Below are positions 1-8,640 of a stretch of DNA of 64,000 nucleotides, piece by piece (the first letter of the stretch is position 1; every line of letters starts with the position of its first letter). The position numbers were made by a program, and so were the translations under genes. The notes below the pieces were generated by a model. The model made no database searches and was not told the DNA's origin. It saw only the letters and a program-made list of their open reading frames with translations. The stretch comes from Natronobacillus azotifigens (GTDB lineage Bacteria; Bacillota; Bacilli; Bacillales; Amphibacillaceae): positions 1 through 64,000 of the forward strand of contig NZ_JAPRAT010000006.1 of NCBI RefSeq assembly GCF_026805325.1, given 5' to 3'.

Positions 1-34
1 GGAAGAAATAGTATCCTGACTAAATAAATTTCTG

Positions 35-370
35 GTGGTGAATCAATTGGCAGGAAGTCCATCGTATAAAGAGCGCAAAGTAATTACTATTGGTGTAGTT
101 AGTGAATTAACAGGTTTATCTGAGAGGCAAATTCGCTATTATGAAGAAAGAAAGTTAATTTTTCCGGAGCGTTCTCCTAAAGGGAATCGTAAATACTCTT
201 TCTTAGATGTCGAACAATTAATGGATATCGCAAATAAAAGAGAAGAAGGTGTGCAGACATACGAGATTAGACAAGAAATGCTTCGGAAAGAAAGAAAAGA
301 AGCAAAGCTAAATCGAAAAGAATTATTACGAGGTGAAATCAATGCTCGTTTTGGAATTCAAAGAGAATAG
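35..370 (+). CDS. tnrA: TnrA, MerR-family global nitrogen regulator
   Basis: A 111-residue MerR-type regulator. Residues about 15-60 form the winged helix-turn-helix with the family signature ERQIRYYEERKLIFPER, followed by KYSFLDVEQLMDIANKRE. Known TnrA activates or represses nitrogen genes when nitrogen is limiting and is held by feedback-inhibited glutamine synthetase through its C-terminal tail. The tail here (LLRGEINARFGIQRE) resembles that of TnrA, and the length (about 110) fits TnrA rather than the longer GlnR. GTG is the start; a second GTG follows immediately, so the exact start is ambiguous by one codon. It stands alone, followed by a family A repeat and a strong hairpin terminator. 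Confidence 0.9.
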   Translation: MVNQLAGSPSYKERKVITIGVVSELTGLSERQIRYYEERKLIFPERSPKGNRKYSFLDVEQLMDIANKREEGVQTYEIRQEMLRKERKEAKLNRKELLRGEINARFGIQRE

Positions 371-423
371 TAAGCTTAAGTATGAAAAATACAGAAAATA
401 GACTAACACAATATAATGGATCA

Positions 424-596
424 ATAAAGTGAAACTTCAATCATTAGGTATTCCCCCGCTGATTGTTAGCCCTAAAGGATGACCTGAAAGGCCTTTGAAC
501 CATTCGGGTTGCTAGCGTCCGTTACTCCCACTTAAACAACTTGATATTCTCGTTGTTTTGAAGTGGGAGTCTTACGGACGTTTGCTCCGGGATAAA
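424..596 (-). repeat. Dispersed multi-hairpin repeat, family A, copy 1
   Basis: Near full-length copy in reverse orientation. Read on the minus strand it begins TTTATCCCGGAGCAAAC and ends GAAGTTTCACTTTAT. It contains the three family hairpins: a long stem around CTCCCACTT/AAGTGGGAG, a central AAAGGCC region, and a 3' stem of the CAGTGGG/CCCACTG type, degraded in this copy. It lies between tnrA and that gene's terminator. Confidence 0.9.
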
Positions 597-598
597 TA

Positions 599-646
599 GC
601 ACCATAGAATTAGTATAATCAAATTTATACTATCTATGGTGTTTTT
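599..646 (+). terminator. Rho-independent terminator after tnrA
   Basis: Stem CACCATA/TATGGTG continues into TAGTATAA/TTATACTA after a small internal loop, and is followed by TTTTT. It lies beyond the family A copy, so the tnrA transcript would include the repeat. Confidence 0.8.
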
Positions 647-1404
647 GTATGGGGAAATACGCTTATATAGAGAAGTTAAATGGACAATGGTAAAAAATAA
701 AAAGAGCAACGAACTAACGAAAAAGAGATGATGGAAAAGTTGTGTTAAAATGTATCGCCAATAAATAGGAGGGTGAAGTAGTATGGAGAGAAACAGAACT
801 CCACTAGGGAAACAATATTCCGCTAGTCATATTTGTAAATGCCAAAGTGAATAAAAAAAGTGCACAAATAGAATATTGACAGATGGACCAAGAGAATTAA
901 AATAGTATTTAGTGCAAATGGAGTTGATAAAGAAGTTGTGATACGATTGGTGGATATGTTTACAGAAGAGAAGTGAGCCACGTCCGTTTAGTTTCTTTTA
1001 TTTTGTTGTATATTGTCGTATTTAGTCGATTGTACCTAATTTGTCGAAAAAAGAGTATATAGTACTGGTATTTTGGATCAAAATGTATTTCCAAAAAAAG
1101 TTATTTACCAAGCCTTATAAAATCAGCAAATGAAAGCGCTGTCTTTTTTTGAAAAATCTTACTTGATTAGAAATAGTTAATTTTACCCTATTCAAAGTAC
1201 ATGGGTAGTGTGAGTAATTAGATCCAATACATAAGTAATGTTTAAAGGAACGAGTAAATAATGCTTCATTATATTGACGAGAAACGTAAAAATAAGTAAC
1301 ATATAATTATTAATAACGGCGCTTGTTATTGTTTAGATAAATGGTTTCAAACAGTTTGTTCATTAAAACAGATTAAACAACTCATAGAAGTGGCTGGTGA
1401 TCAA
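647..1404. other. Long intergenic stretch with a possible decayed small gene
   Basis: No intact gene is visible. At 769-784 a good ribosome binding site (GGAGGGTGA) precedes an ATG at 783 that opens only 23 codons (MERNRTPLGKQ...). About 40 bases further on, another frame reads RIKIVFSANGVDKEVVIRLV and ends in a stop at 978, which looks like the tail of a real protein. The two could be the ends of one frameshifted gene, but I do not recognise the family. The remaining 400 bases hold AT-rich sequence that probably contains the promoter of the next gene. Confidence 0.4.
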
Positions 1405-2040
1405 ATGAAATTATTGTTTGTAAAAAAACCGTCTTTATTACGTGATTGGATAGTCCAATTGTTAAAACGTAAATTTCCAAATGATGAAGTGTTCACTTGT
1501 GATCATAACAATTGTTATGAATATCTTGATGGTTGTCGAACATTTGATTTGGTTATTTTGGACGTACATAAGGATATCCCGGTTGATACAATTATTCAAT
1601 ATTACCAAACTTCAACCGAGAGTAAAATTATTGCCTGGGTAGAGGATAAAGAATCTCCGATACTTAGTCGTTTGTTTGGTTTTGGTTTAGGTGGATATTT
1701 ATATTATGAAATGGAAGAAAAAGAGATGATCGAAGCAATTACAAAGGTTTTAGCTGGCGAAAAATTTATTCATCCACTGTTAGTGACAAACTTATTGGAA
1801 GAATATGTACAAACCCAATGGAAAAAACCTTCTCCTCCACTACATATCTTATCGAATCGAGAGTGGGAAGTGCTACAGTTATTATCGAAAGGTTATAATA
1901 ATGTAGACATCGCAACAGAATTATTTTTGTCAGATAAGACAGTAAAAAATTATGTAAGTTCTATATTGCGGAAATTAAATGTGCCTGATCGCACAAATGC
2001 GGTGTTAAAAGCATTAGAAAACAAATGGATATGTGTATAA
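1405..2040 (+). CDS. LuxR/NarL-type regulator with degenerate receiver domain
   Basis: A 211-residue protein starting at the ATG behind the extended Shine-Dalgarno GGTGATC; an upstream in-frame GTG at 1390 overlaps that site and is unlikely. Residues 1-125 fold like a response-regulator receiver (LVILDVHKD, Asp53 aligned with the phospho-acceptor). Residues about 145-211 are a GerE/LuxR helix-turn-helix (LSNREWEVLQLLSKGYNNVD, then VKNYVSSILRKLNV). The acidic pair that normally binds Mg is KK at positions 7-8 (LLFVKKP instead of an IVDDHP-type motif), and the conserved lysine of the G-Y-L-x-K motif is tyrosine (GYLYYE). Phosphorylation is therefore doubtful. No sensor kinase is nearby. The target genes are unknown. 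Confidence 0.8.
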   Translation: MKLLFVKKPSLLRDWIVQLLKRKFPNDEVFTCDHNNCYEYLDGCRTFDLVILDVHKDIPVDTIIQYYQTSTESKIIAWVEDKESPILSRLFGFGLGGYLYYEMEEKEMIEAITKVLAGEKFIHPLLVTNLLEEYVQTQWKKPSPPLHILSNREWEVLQLLSKGYNNVDIATELFLSDKTVKNYVSSILRKLNVPDRTNAVLKALENKWICV

Positions 2041-2075
2041 AAAAAGAAGGGAGAATAGACACCCTTCTTTTTTTA
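2039..2075 (+). terminator. Terminator after LuxR-type gene
   Basis: Stem AAAAGAAGGG/CCCTTCTTTT with a ten-base loop, followed by TTTTATT. It begins at the stop codon of the regulator gene. Confidence 0.85.
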
Positions 2076-2165
2076 TTACGCTGACAGTATTGGAATGACA
2101 AGTATTTTTTTGTCATCATCTTATACCCGTCCTATAACGTCGTTTCATTTTAAGCGTACCTGTAC

Positions 2166-2759
2166 TTAACGATGACTGTTTAAAAGTTCAATTGCTTCAT
2201 CGGCCCCAATCGTATAATTTGCTACGGTTTCGTTTTTAATATGAATCATGGTAGGAGTGCCGGTTATTTCAATTTGATCTGCAGATGTTATATCAATGTT
2301 TGGGAAAGGTGTTCGGTGCTTTGCGATAATTTCATTGTTATCATTTTGAACAATATCCCAACGAATCTCTGTATCTTCCGTATAATCTTCTACGTTAATT
2401 TCTGAGAAAAACTCCTCTTCACCGTTAACAACTTCACCTATTATTTCATCGTAAGTATCATGGTGGAGCTGCCAATCATACCAAGCGTTCTGGTTAATGT
2501 TTTCCTGCATGTCCACTACATAGATAGGGATGCCTCCGTTGTTAGCGAAATCAGTGACGTCATCATCGATTAATTCACAGAAGTAACAACCTTCTTGCCA
2601 GTAATAAACAATGTATTCTTCCTCGTTTTGTGTAAATGTATCTTGATAGGAAATTTGGTCAATATCTTCAACTGTTTGAACTTCTCTATTACTAAGAAGT
2701 GATATCCCAAGTATTGCAAGGATAAATAGAGATATAATAACTATTACAATTTTTTTCAT
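2166..2759 (-). CDS. Membrane-anchored thioredoxin-like protein
   Basis: A 197-residue protein starting at the ATG behind AAGGA (a TTG one codon upstream is less likely). Residues 4-22 are an uncleaved-looking membrane anchor without a lipobox. Residues about 36-190 are a thioredoxin-like domain on the outer face: the redox motif is C58-Y-F-C61 (QEGCYFCEL), and the cis-proline loop is seen near the C terminus (TGTPTM). The middle is stretched by an acidic insert rich in Asp and Glu. Known relatives act in extracytoplasmic thiol-disulfide exchange; the substrate here is unknown. The gene is monocistronic, on the opposite strand to its neighbours. Confidence 0.75.
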   Translation of the reverse strand: MKKIVIVIISLFILAILGISLLSNREVQTVEDIDQISYQDTFTQNEEEYIVYYWQEGCYFCELIDDDVTDFANNGGIPIYVVDMQENINQNAWYDWQLHHDTYDEIIGEVVNGEEEFFSEINVEDYTEDTEIRWDIVQNDNNEIIAKHRTPFPNIDITSADQIEITGTPTMIHIKNETVANYTIGADEAIELLNSHR

Positions 2760-2923
2760 CAAATCATTTCCTTTCTATGTAAGTTCTTCAATTAATTATA
2801 AAGGAAAAAAGCAGGAAGGAAAACAATAAAGTTTATTGGAGAGCTTCTGCATACTTTGCAAGAACTCGTGTACATTAAAAAAGTGTGAAAATGTTTGGAG
2901 GAAATAGATCTGGAGGGGGATAA

Positions 2924-3673
2924 ATGTTTCAAGGAATTCTTTGGGGAACGATTGCCGCTTCAGCAACATTACTTGGCGCTCTAGTTGCATTATTTATTAA
3001 AATGCCGAAGCGAGTGATGGGGATGATTATGGCTTTGGGTGCAGGCGCGCTAATTGGGGCGACAAGTTATGAGTTGTTAGAAGAAGCTTTGGAGATAAGT
3101 GGATTTATTGAAATAGCCATTGGTTTTTTTGGTGGCGCTATTTTGTTTACTTTACTCGATCGTTTTTTGTCTAAACAAGGTGGTCAGCGGAAAAAACGAA
3201 TATCTTACAGTGATGACAAAAAAACAAACCGAAAGAGCGGTGAAAAAGGAACTGGATTACGCATGTTCATTGGAACGGTTATGGACACTTTGCCAGAGTC
3301 AGCAATGATAGGGATGAGCATAGGGCGTGGTAATGTTGTCAGTCTGGCGTTAGTTGTTTCGATTTTTATTAGCAATTTTCCGGAAGGGTTTTCGAGTACG
3401 GATAGTCTAAAAAAATACGGATATCGCACCCGCTTAATTATTTTCTTATGGTTAGCAGTTGTCCTTTTCTCCGCACTTAGCGCTGCTGGAGGAGTGTTGC
3501 TAACAACAGCCCCAAATAGCATAAAAGCAATATTGAGTGCTTTTGCAGGTGGAGCAATCATCGCTATGATTTCCACAGCGATGATGCCAGAAGCATACAA
3601 GCAGGGGGGGGCTGTTGTTGGGATTGTGACAACTTTTGGTTTGTTTTTAGCTCTCTTTTTACATTGGATATAG
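2924..3673 (+). CDS. ZIP-family divalent metal transporter
   Basis: A 249-residue polytopic membrane protein with about eight hydrophobic segments. Two family motifs are visible: a PESAMIGMS segment near residue 125 and NFPEGFSS near residue 147, corresponding to the metal-binding helices of ZIP (HNxPEG type; the usual His is Phe). The cytoplasmic loop at residues 85-105 is basic (GGQRKKR, KKTNRKSG) rather than His-rich. ZIP proteins usually carry Zn or other divalent metals into the cytoplasm. The start ATG follows GGAGGGGGA. A small protein gene follows 26 bases downstream and probably shares the transcript. Confidence 0.8.
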   Translation: MFQGILWGTIAASATLLGALVALFIKMPKRVMGMIMALGAGALIGATSYELLEEALEISGFIEIAIGFFGGAILFTLLDRFLSKQGGQRKKRISYSDDKKTNRKSGEKGTGLRMFIGTVMDTLPESAMIGMSIGRGNVVSLALVVSIFISNFPEGFSSTDSLKKYGYRTRLIIFLWLAVVLFSALSAAGGVLLTTAPNSIKAILSAFAGGAIIAMISTAMMPEAYKQGGAVVGIVTTFGLFLALFLHWI

Positions 3674-3699
3674 CAAAAAAAAGACTAGGGGGATAATTG

Positions 3700-3906
3700 A
3701 TGAGACATATATTTTTACTAACAATAACAGTATTAGGAATCTTATTGTTTTCTGGATGGAATAAAAATGTAGTGTTCGAAAATAGTCATGACGAACGTAC
3801 AATTGGTGTGTTCTCAGCAGAAAAAAGTATAAATTCTTTTGATCTTGATGAAGAAGAAGGTGAAAAAAAACCGGTTCGACCTGGTCGGGAACAAAATGTA
3901 TTTTAA
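3700..3906 (+). CDS. Small exported or membrane-anchored protein of unknown function
   Basis: A 68-residue protein, start ATG behind AGGGGGA (an adjacent TTG at 3697 is in frame). Residues 3-20 are a hydrophobic signal or anchor (IFLLTITVLGILLFSGW), followed by a charged tail with an acidic run (DLDEEEGE) and a basic proline-containing end (KKPVRPGRE). There is no lipobox cysteine. I do not recognise the family. It sits directly behind the ZIP transporter gene and ahead of a terminator, so it may be cotranscribed. Confidence 0.6.
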   Translation: MRHIFLLTITVLGILLFSGWNKNVVFENSHDERTIGVFSAEKSINSFDLDEEEGEKKPVRPGREQNVF

Positions 3907-3918
3907 AGGATAGTATGA

Positions 3919-3946
3919 AAAAGCATCTCATTGGATGCTTTTTTTG
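3919..3946 (+). terminator. Terminator after ZIP/small-protein pair
   Basis: Stem AAAAGCATC/GATGCTTTT with six-base loop, then a T run. Confidence 0.85.
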
Positions 3947-3949
3947 ACT

Positions 3950-4428
3950 TATAAGAAAATATAAAATTTGTGTTGGTGTATCAGAATTTAGGGTTTTTTA
4001 AATGAAAAACACCGAAAAAAGAATCAAAAAAGAAAAAGAACTTTAATTTGATATTCTCTAAAGAGTCTGCCGGCTTCTTCCGTTCGTAAAAAATATTCTC
4101 TTCTTGATATTGTTCTGAAAAGAATAGGAGAAAACGGAAGTGAAAGACGGCGACTTCAAGGGAAGAAAAGAGACCGTCTGTAACTGGAGTTTCCACACAT
4201 CCACTGTGTAGAAGGTTTTGAAGGTACGGGTGGTTTTTCACGATTTGTCTTAGTGCTTGAAGCGCGTTAAAGTGAAGTTTCACTTTATCTCCATTGATTT
4301 CCTCTAGTAGTTGGATTTTAAGACGATTCTTTACGCTCTTATTCGTGTAGTCCGACTTTCTTTTCCTACTTAAAATCCGTATAATAGTTCAATGTACATA
4401 ATAGTTACTTACATAAGGGGAGAGTACA
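3950..4428. other. Gene-free stretch of 480 bases
   Basis: No convincing gene. A minus-strand frame of 100 codons exists but has no ribosome binding site and a low-complexity Phe-rich end. The right half contains short inverted repeats, including AAAGTGAA/TTTCACTTT at about 4269-4285, which matches the last 14 bases of family A repeats (GAAGTTTCACTTTAT). It may be a very eroded repeat copy. The promoter of the MFS gene should lie at 4380-4415. Confidence 0.35.
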
Positions 4429-5580
4429 TTGACAAAAAAAGGTTCGCTTGTTCCATTAAAAATGTTATTGTTCAGTTTTCACGGCGCTAATACAATGGTA
4501 GTAAGTTTTTTGCCTTTATTATTAACATATCGAGGTTTAAGTGGTCGAGAAATTGGTTGGGTGCTCGCGATAGGGCCTGCAGTCTCGATTTTCGCAAAGC
4601 CGTTTTGGGGTTATATGAGTGATAAATTCCAAACGGTTCGCCGAATAATTATCCTCTGTACCATTGGCTTGATGATAAGTAGTGCTATCTTCTTTCAGTT
4701 GACAACAATAAGTCTCATTTTAGGTTTTGCATTTATCTTTTATTTCTTTGCTACTCCAATTGGATCTTTAGCAGACAGCTTATCACACCGACGTGCAGAG
4801 GCAATTGGTGTATCATTTGGTTCGATTCGAACTTGGGGTTCACTCGGTTTTGCGATCAATTCGCTCTTAGTAGGGACATTGATGGATCTCATTGGAATTC
4901 AACATTTGGTTATTCCGTACTTGTTTATGGTTGGAATGTTATTGATAATTAGTTTTCGACTGGTTGATGTACAAGTAGATGTTCCACCAATCCAATTTGG
5001 TGATTTGAAAAAATTAATTAAAAATCGACCATTGATTATCTTTTTGTTATTGTTGCTGCTTGTTACGATCACGCACCGAATGAATGATAGCTTTGTCAGT
5101 TTGTTTATTGGTCAATTAGGTGGTCACGATACCTTGGTTGGTTGGGCTTGGTTTATGGGGGTTGCGAGTGAAGCAGCTGTATTTGCAACAGGTGGTTACT
5201 GGTTTCGTAAGTATCATCCATTAGTGTTTATGATTTCAGCAGGGCTGTTATATTCCATTCGTTGGTTCTTATATGCGTGGATAGATGCACCGTTATTAAT
5301 TGTGATTTTCCAAGTCATGCATGGGTTATCTTTTGGTGTATTTTACTCAGCAGCGTTTGAGTATGTCGCACGTCTCATACCGAGAGAACTGCAATCAACA
5401 GGACACCTTGTATTTATGACTGTATTTTTTGGTATATCAGGAATTATCGGCTCTTTGAGTGGTGGTATGTTGATGGAGAATTTCGGTGGAAATACAATGT
5501 ATTTTATTATGGGATGCATGACAATCGCTGGGTCTATTCTTATCGCATTTTATCATACAGTTACCATGAAAAAGTTATAG
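4429..5580 (+). CDS. MFS transporter, PPP (YwbF/HcaT-like) type
   Basis: A 383-residue membrane protein with twelve hydrophobic segments and a short central loop. The cytoplasmic motif between helices 2 and 3 is GYMSDKF. Overall sequence (FHGANTMVVSFLPLLLTYRG at the first helix) resembles the PPP/LacY-like subgroup that includes YwbF and HcaT. The substrate cannot be read from the sequence. Start is TTG, nine bases behind AAGGGGAG. The ThrE-type exporter pair follows 13 bases downstream, so the three genes are probably one operon. Confidence 0.75.
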   Translation: MTKKGSLVPLKMLLFSFHGANTMVVSFLPLLLTYRGLSGREIGWVLAIGPAVSIFAKPFWGYMSDKFQTVRRIIILCTIGLMISSAIFFQLTTISLILGFAFIFYFFATPIGSLADSLSHRRAEAIGVSFGSIRTWGSLGFAINSLLVGTLMDLIGIQHLVIPYLFMVGMLLIISFRLVDVQVDVPPIQFGDLKKLIKNRPLIIFLLLLLLVTITHRMNDSFVSLFIGQLGGHDTLVGWAWFMGVASEAAVFATGGYWFRKYHPLVFMISAGLLYSIRWFLYAWIDAPLLIVIFQVMHGLSFGVFYSAAFEYVARLIPRELQSTGHLVFMTVFFGISGIIGSLSGGMLMENFGGNTMYFIMGCMTIAGSILIAFYHTVTMKKL

Positions 5581-5593
5581 GTGGTGCAGTAGC

Positions 5594-6334
5594 TTGGATA
5601 AACAGTTAATTACAAAAGTCTGTTTGTTAGCGGGGAAAGTTATGTTGCAAAGTGGAGCAGAGACGTATCGGATTGAAGATACGATGTGGCGAATTGCGCA
5701 TGCGTTTGGTGCGGAAAATGCCCAAGTTCATGCGACGCCAACTGGTCTTATGTTTGCTATCAATGAAACGGAACCGACAAATTTTGTTCGTATTTTAGAA
5801 CGTTCCACAGATCTACACAAGGTTACCGAAGTGAATAGTATTTCACGTAGTATCTCCAATGGCAACTTGACGTTAGAGGAAGCGAGAGAGAGTTTGAAAG
5901 AGATTGATCAAGAAAAATTAGCGTATCCCAGGTATGTTCAGATTATCGCTGCCGCACTAGCTAGTGGATGCTTTGCCATTATGTTTCAAGGGCAATGGAC
6001 AGATTTTCTTCCAGCAGTAATAGCAGGAGGAATTGGTTTTTCTGCCATGATTTATTTTCATTATATTGTAAAAATCCGCTTTTTTGCCGAGTTTTTGGCA
6101 TCGCTGATCATAGGTTTGGTTGCCTTTTTCTTTGTTCGGATTGAAGTTGGTTTGGAAATGGATCGGATTATTATTGGTGCAGTAATGCCATTAGTACCTG
6201 GTTTATTAATAACTAACGCAGTTCGCGATCTCATGGCAGGCCATCTTGTATCTGGCCTTTCTAAGGGTGCGGAGTCTTTTTTGACGGCTTTTGCAATTGG
6301 TGCTGGTATTGCGGTGGTCTTTTTTATTGTCTAA
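5594..6334 (+). CDS. ThrE/YjjP-type threonine/serine exporter, N-terminal-domain protein (DUF1212)
   Basis: A 246-residue protein. Residues 1-110 form the soluble region with the family signature LLAGKVMLQSGAETYRIEDT; residues about 115-245 hold five hydrophobic segments ending in the PLVPGLLITNAVRDL motif. In this family the exporter is often split into a YjjP-like and a YjjB-like polypeptide; the second is the next gene. The pair would export threonine, serine or small dicarboxylates. TTG start behind AGGTGG, 13 bases after the MFS gene. Confidence 0.85.
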   Translation: MDKQLITKVCLLAGKVMLQSGAETYRIEDTMWRIAHAFGAENAQVHATPTGLMFAINETEPTNFVRILERSTDLHKVTEVNSISRSISNGNLTLEEARESLKEIDQEKLAYPRYVQIIAAALASGCFAIMFQGQWTDFLPAVIAGGIGFSAMIYFHYIVKIRFFAEFLASLIIGLVAFFFVRIEVGLEMDRIIIGAVMPLVPGLLITNAVRDLMAGHLVSGLSKGAESFLTAFAIGAGIAVVFFIV

Positions 6335-6367
6335 ATGATTCGATGATTTTTGAATGGGGGCGCACAC

Positions 6368-6841
6368 ATGATTTTTGAACAATTAGTTACTAGTTTTGTT
6401 GCAGCAGCCGGATTTGCCATCATTTTTAATGCGCCAAAAAATGTTCTTATTCAATGTGGTAGTGTAGGGATGATCGGATGGTTCGTTTACACGGTCTTAA
6501 CCATCAATCGAGTAGATGCCGTTGTTGCAACGATCGCAGCAGCAGTAGTTGTCGCGGTTACTAGTCAGGTGTTTGCGAAATGGTTTCGAACACCAATCAT
6601 TATTTTTAATGTTTCTGGTATTATTCCATTAGTACCCGGTGGGCTCGCTTATGATGCAATGCGGAATTTTGTTGGAAACGATTACGACATGGCGGTTCAG
6701 TTGGCTGCAAGGGCAATTCTCATTTCGGGAGCTATTGCTTTAGGTTTGGTGTTTTCTGAAATCATCAATCAGATGATTCGAAGTGCAAAGTGGAAAAGGT
6801 TGCAGAGTAAATATGATCGAAACGGTATGAATGGTTACTGA
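6368..6841 (+). CDS. ThrE/YjjB-type exporter, C-terminal-domain protein (DUF3815)
   Basis: A 157-residue, four- to five-helix membrane protein with the repeated family motif IIPLVPGGLAYDAMRNF, equivalent to the second half of ThrE. It is the partner of the preceding DUF1212 gene, 33 bases away. The ATG at 6368 sits seven bases behind GGGGG; an upstream in-frame TTG at 6350 would lie ahead of that site and is rejected. Confidence 0.85.
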   Translation: MIFEQLVTSFVAAAGFAIIFNAPKNVLIQCGSVGMIGWFVYTVLTINRVDAVVATIAAAVVVAVTSQVFAKWFRTPIIIFNVSGIIPLVPGGLAYDAMRNFVGNDYDMAVQLAARAILISGAIALGLVFSEIINQMIRSAKWKRLQSKYDRNGMNGY

Positions 6842-6886
6842 TGAGGTCATGATGATAAGAGATATTTTACGTAAGGAGATGACAAA

Positions 6887-7273
6887 ATGATTACCTTAAA
6901 AAAAGAACAAAATCTTGCTCATAAAATAACGAATGATAATGGTGTGGTTACGATTGGGACAGGGTCGAAGCGCTCAACTGAAGGATACACTCCGGTAGAT
7001 TATTTAGCTAGTTCTGTTGCATTGTGTATGGGTCTAACGCTAGATGCAGTTATTGCAAGGGATCAATTGGACGTTGCAGGCTATACGATAGAAGTTAGCA
7101 TGAACAAAGCAGAGGATCGACCGTCTCGATTTGAAAGTCTCGATGTTCGTCTGAAATTTGAAAGTGAACTCACAGATAAAGAAAAAAAGAAATTGATTAT
7201 GCTAGCAAAACGTGGTTGTACGATTGGAAATACGATTGAGCAGAGCGCTGAAATTCATGTGGTTGCCGAATAA
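6887..7273 (+). CDS. OsmC/Ohr-family protein
   Basis: A 128-residue OsmC fold protein (YhfA-like subgroup). The two reactive cysteines of the family are present, Cys47 in VALCMGLTLDAV and Cys110 in RGCTIGNTI. Members reduce organic hydroperoxides or handle other thiol-reactive species in the cytoplasm. It follows the exporter pair by 45 bases with its own AAGGAG site and ends at a strong terminator, so it may be the last gene of that transcript. Confidence 0.85.
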   Translation: MITLKKEQNLAHKITNDNGVVTIGTGSKRSTEGYTPVDYLASSVALCMGLTLDAVIARDQLDVAGYTIEVSMNKAEDRPSRFESLDVRLKFESELTDKEKKKLIMLAKRGCTIGNTIEQSAEIHVVAE

Positions 7274-7288
7274 AAGCAGACTAATCAA

Positions 7289-7335
7289 AAAAGTCAACAA
7301 AAGGGAAGTAATAGAACTCTTTTGTTGGCTTTTTT
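7289..7335 (+). terminator. Terminator after OsmC gene
   Basis: Stem of about 15 bp (AAGTCAACAAAAG/CTTTTGTTGGCTT, one wobble) followed by TTTTT. The remaining bases to 7629 contain no recognisable gene or element. Confidence 0.85.
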
Positions 7336-7629
7336 CTAGCCTTTTAAAAAAACGGTAGAAACCTAAACACAAGATGGATGATTGTTGAGGTTGAACATTA
7401 ATCGACAAGTAAACCTAGTTCAAAAACATCGAGAAAATCAAAGTTGTTGAAGTGTAAGTAAACACGTGATTACTCAAAGATAATCTAAAAAGATTCAAAC
7501 TTTACTGGTTCCAGCATGAAGGGAATCAAATGAAGTATTGTTGCATTTTTTTCGATCTTAAATTAATGTTTAAGGTAATAGAATGAAAGAATTTTCTGAA
7601 TAAGAGAGATCAAGAAAAGGAGTGGGACA

Positions 7630-8559
7630 ATGAAGTTTATTACCTATCAAACAAAACAAACGCTCGACGGTTACCGGACAGGACTTTATTACCAAGACCG
7701 GGTATTTGATTTGCAAACGAATTATCATGCAATGCTAGTTGCCAAAGGTGAGAGTGATCTAGCATATACATCAGAAACATTATGCCCGTCAAACCCCACG
7801 ATGTTTTATCAGTTGGGAAAAGTAGGTTTTGACCGTGCAAAAAAAGTATCTGCATATGTTGAGAAGACGGATAACCTCCCAAGTTACTCGGGTGATCAAG
7901 TGAAGCTTGGACCACCGGTAACAAACCCTAGTAAAATCATTTGTGTGGGGACGAATTATCGAGATCATGTAGTGGAAATGAAAAGTGAATTGCCAACACA
8001 TCCGGTCTTATTTGCAAAATATGCGAATGCCTTAATTGGCCCTGAAGATAACATTGAAAAGCCGTCTGTTACAAAACAATTAGATTATGAAGTAGAATTA
8101 GCTGTTGTTATTGGAAAGAAAGCAAAGAATGTTCGAGAAGCGAACGCGCTTGACTATGTTGCTGGATACACCATAGCAAATGATATCTCCGCACGTGATT
8201 TGCAAAAAAGGACTGTTCAATGGTTACAAGGAAAAACATTAGATCGTTCTACACCAGTGGGGCCATGGTTAGTTACGACAGATGAAATAGCAGATCCTGG
8301 TAAACTAGGAATCTCTTCAAAAGTAAATGGAGAGCAAAGACAGTCATCAAATACAGATCAACTTATTTTTTCTGTGCCGAATTTAATTGCGTTTATTTCT
8401 GAACTGATGACACTTGAACCAGGTGATATAATTTTAACCGGAACGCCAGATGGTGTTGGTTTTGCTCAAGAACCACCAAAATTTCTTCGCTCTGGTGATG
8501 AAGTAGTTCTAGAAATTGAAGGCATCGGAAGTTTAAAAAACATAGTACATGATTGCTGA
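7630..8559 (+). CDS. Fumarylacetoacetate hydrolase family protein
   Basis: A 309-residue protein with the FAH fold in residues about 95-305. Metal-ligand motifs are visible: the segment LDYEVELAVVIGK (two Glu ligands) and YTIANDISARDLQ (Asp ligand), with GTPDGVGFA near the end. Residues 1-90 are a variable N-terminal domain. Relatives cleave or decarboxylate 2-oxo-diacids in catabolism of aromatics or sugar acids; the actual substrate is not evident. The ATG follows AAGGAG by seven bases. Monocistronic by spacing. Confidence 0.85.
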   Translation: MKFITYQTKQTLDGYRTGLYYQDRVFDLQTNYHAMLVAKGESDLAYTSETLCPSNPTMFYQLGKVGFDRAKKVSAYVEKTDNLPSYSGDQVKLGPPVTNPSKIICVGTNYRDHVVEMKSELPTHPVLFAKYANALIGPEDNIEKPSVTKQLDYEVELAVVIGKKAKNVREANALDYVAGYTIANDISARDLQKRTVQWLQGKTLDRSTPVGPWLVTTDEIADPGKLGISSKVNGEQRQSSNTDQLIFSVPNLIAFISELMTLEPGDIILTGTPDGVGFAQEPPKFLRSGDEVVLEIEGIGSLKNIVHDC

Positions 8560-8640
8560 CGCGATCACATAGCATCGTTTAGGGAACACGAAAAAGTAAC
8601 TTTAATGTAGCAATAGAAAAAATTTTAATGGGGTGGTCTT

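Noticed and set aside
424-596. Insertion sequence with transposase
   Set aside because: Copies are about 175 bp, have no frame of note and no terminal inverted repeats; at most non-autonomous elements.
3981-4283. 100-codon minus-strand frame
   Set aside because: No ribosome site, low-complexity Phe-rich C terminus, no recognisable domain.
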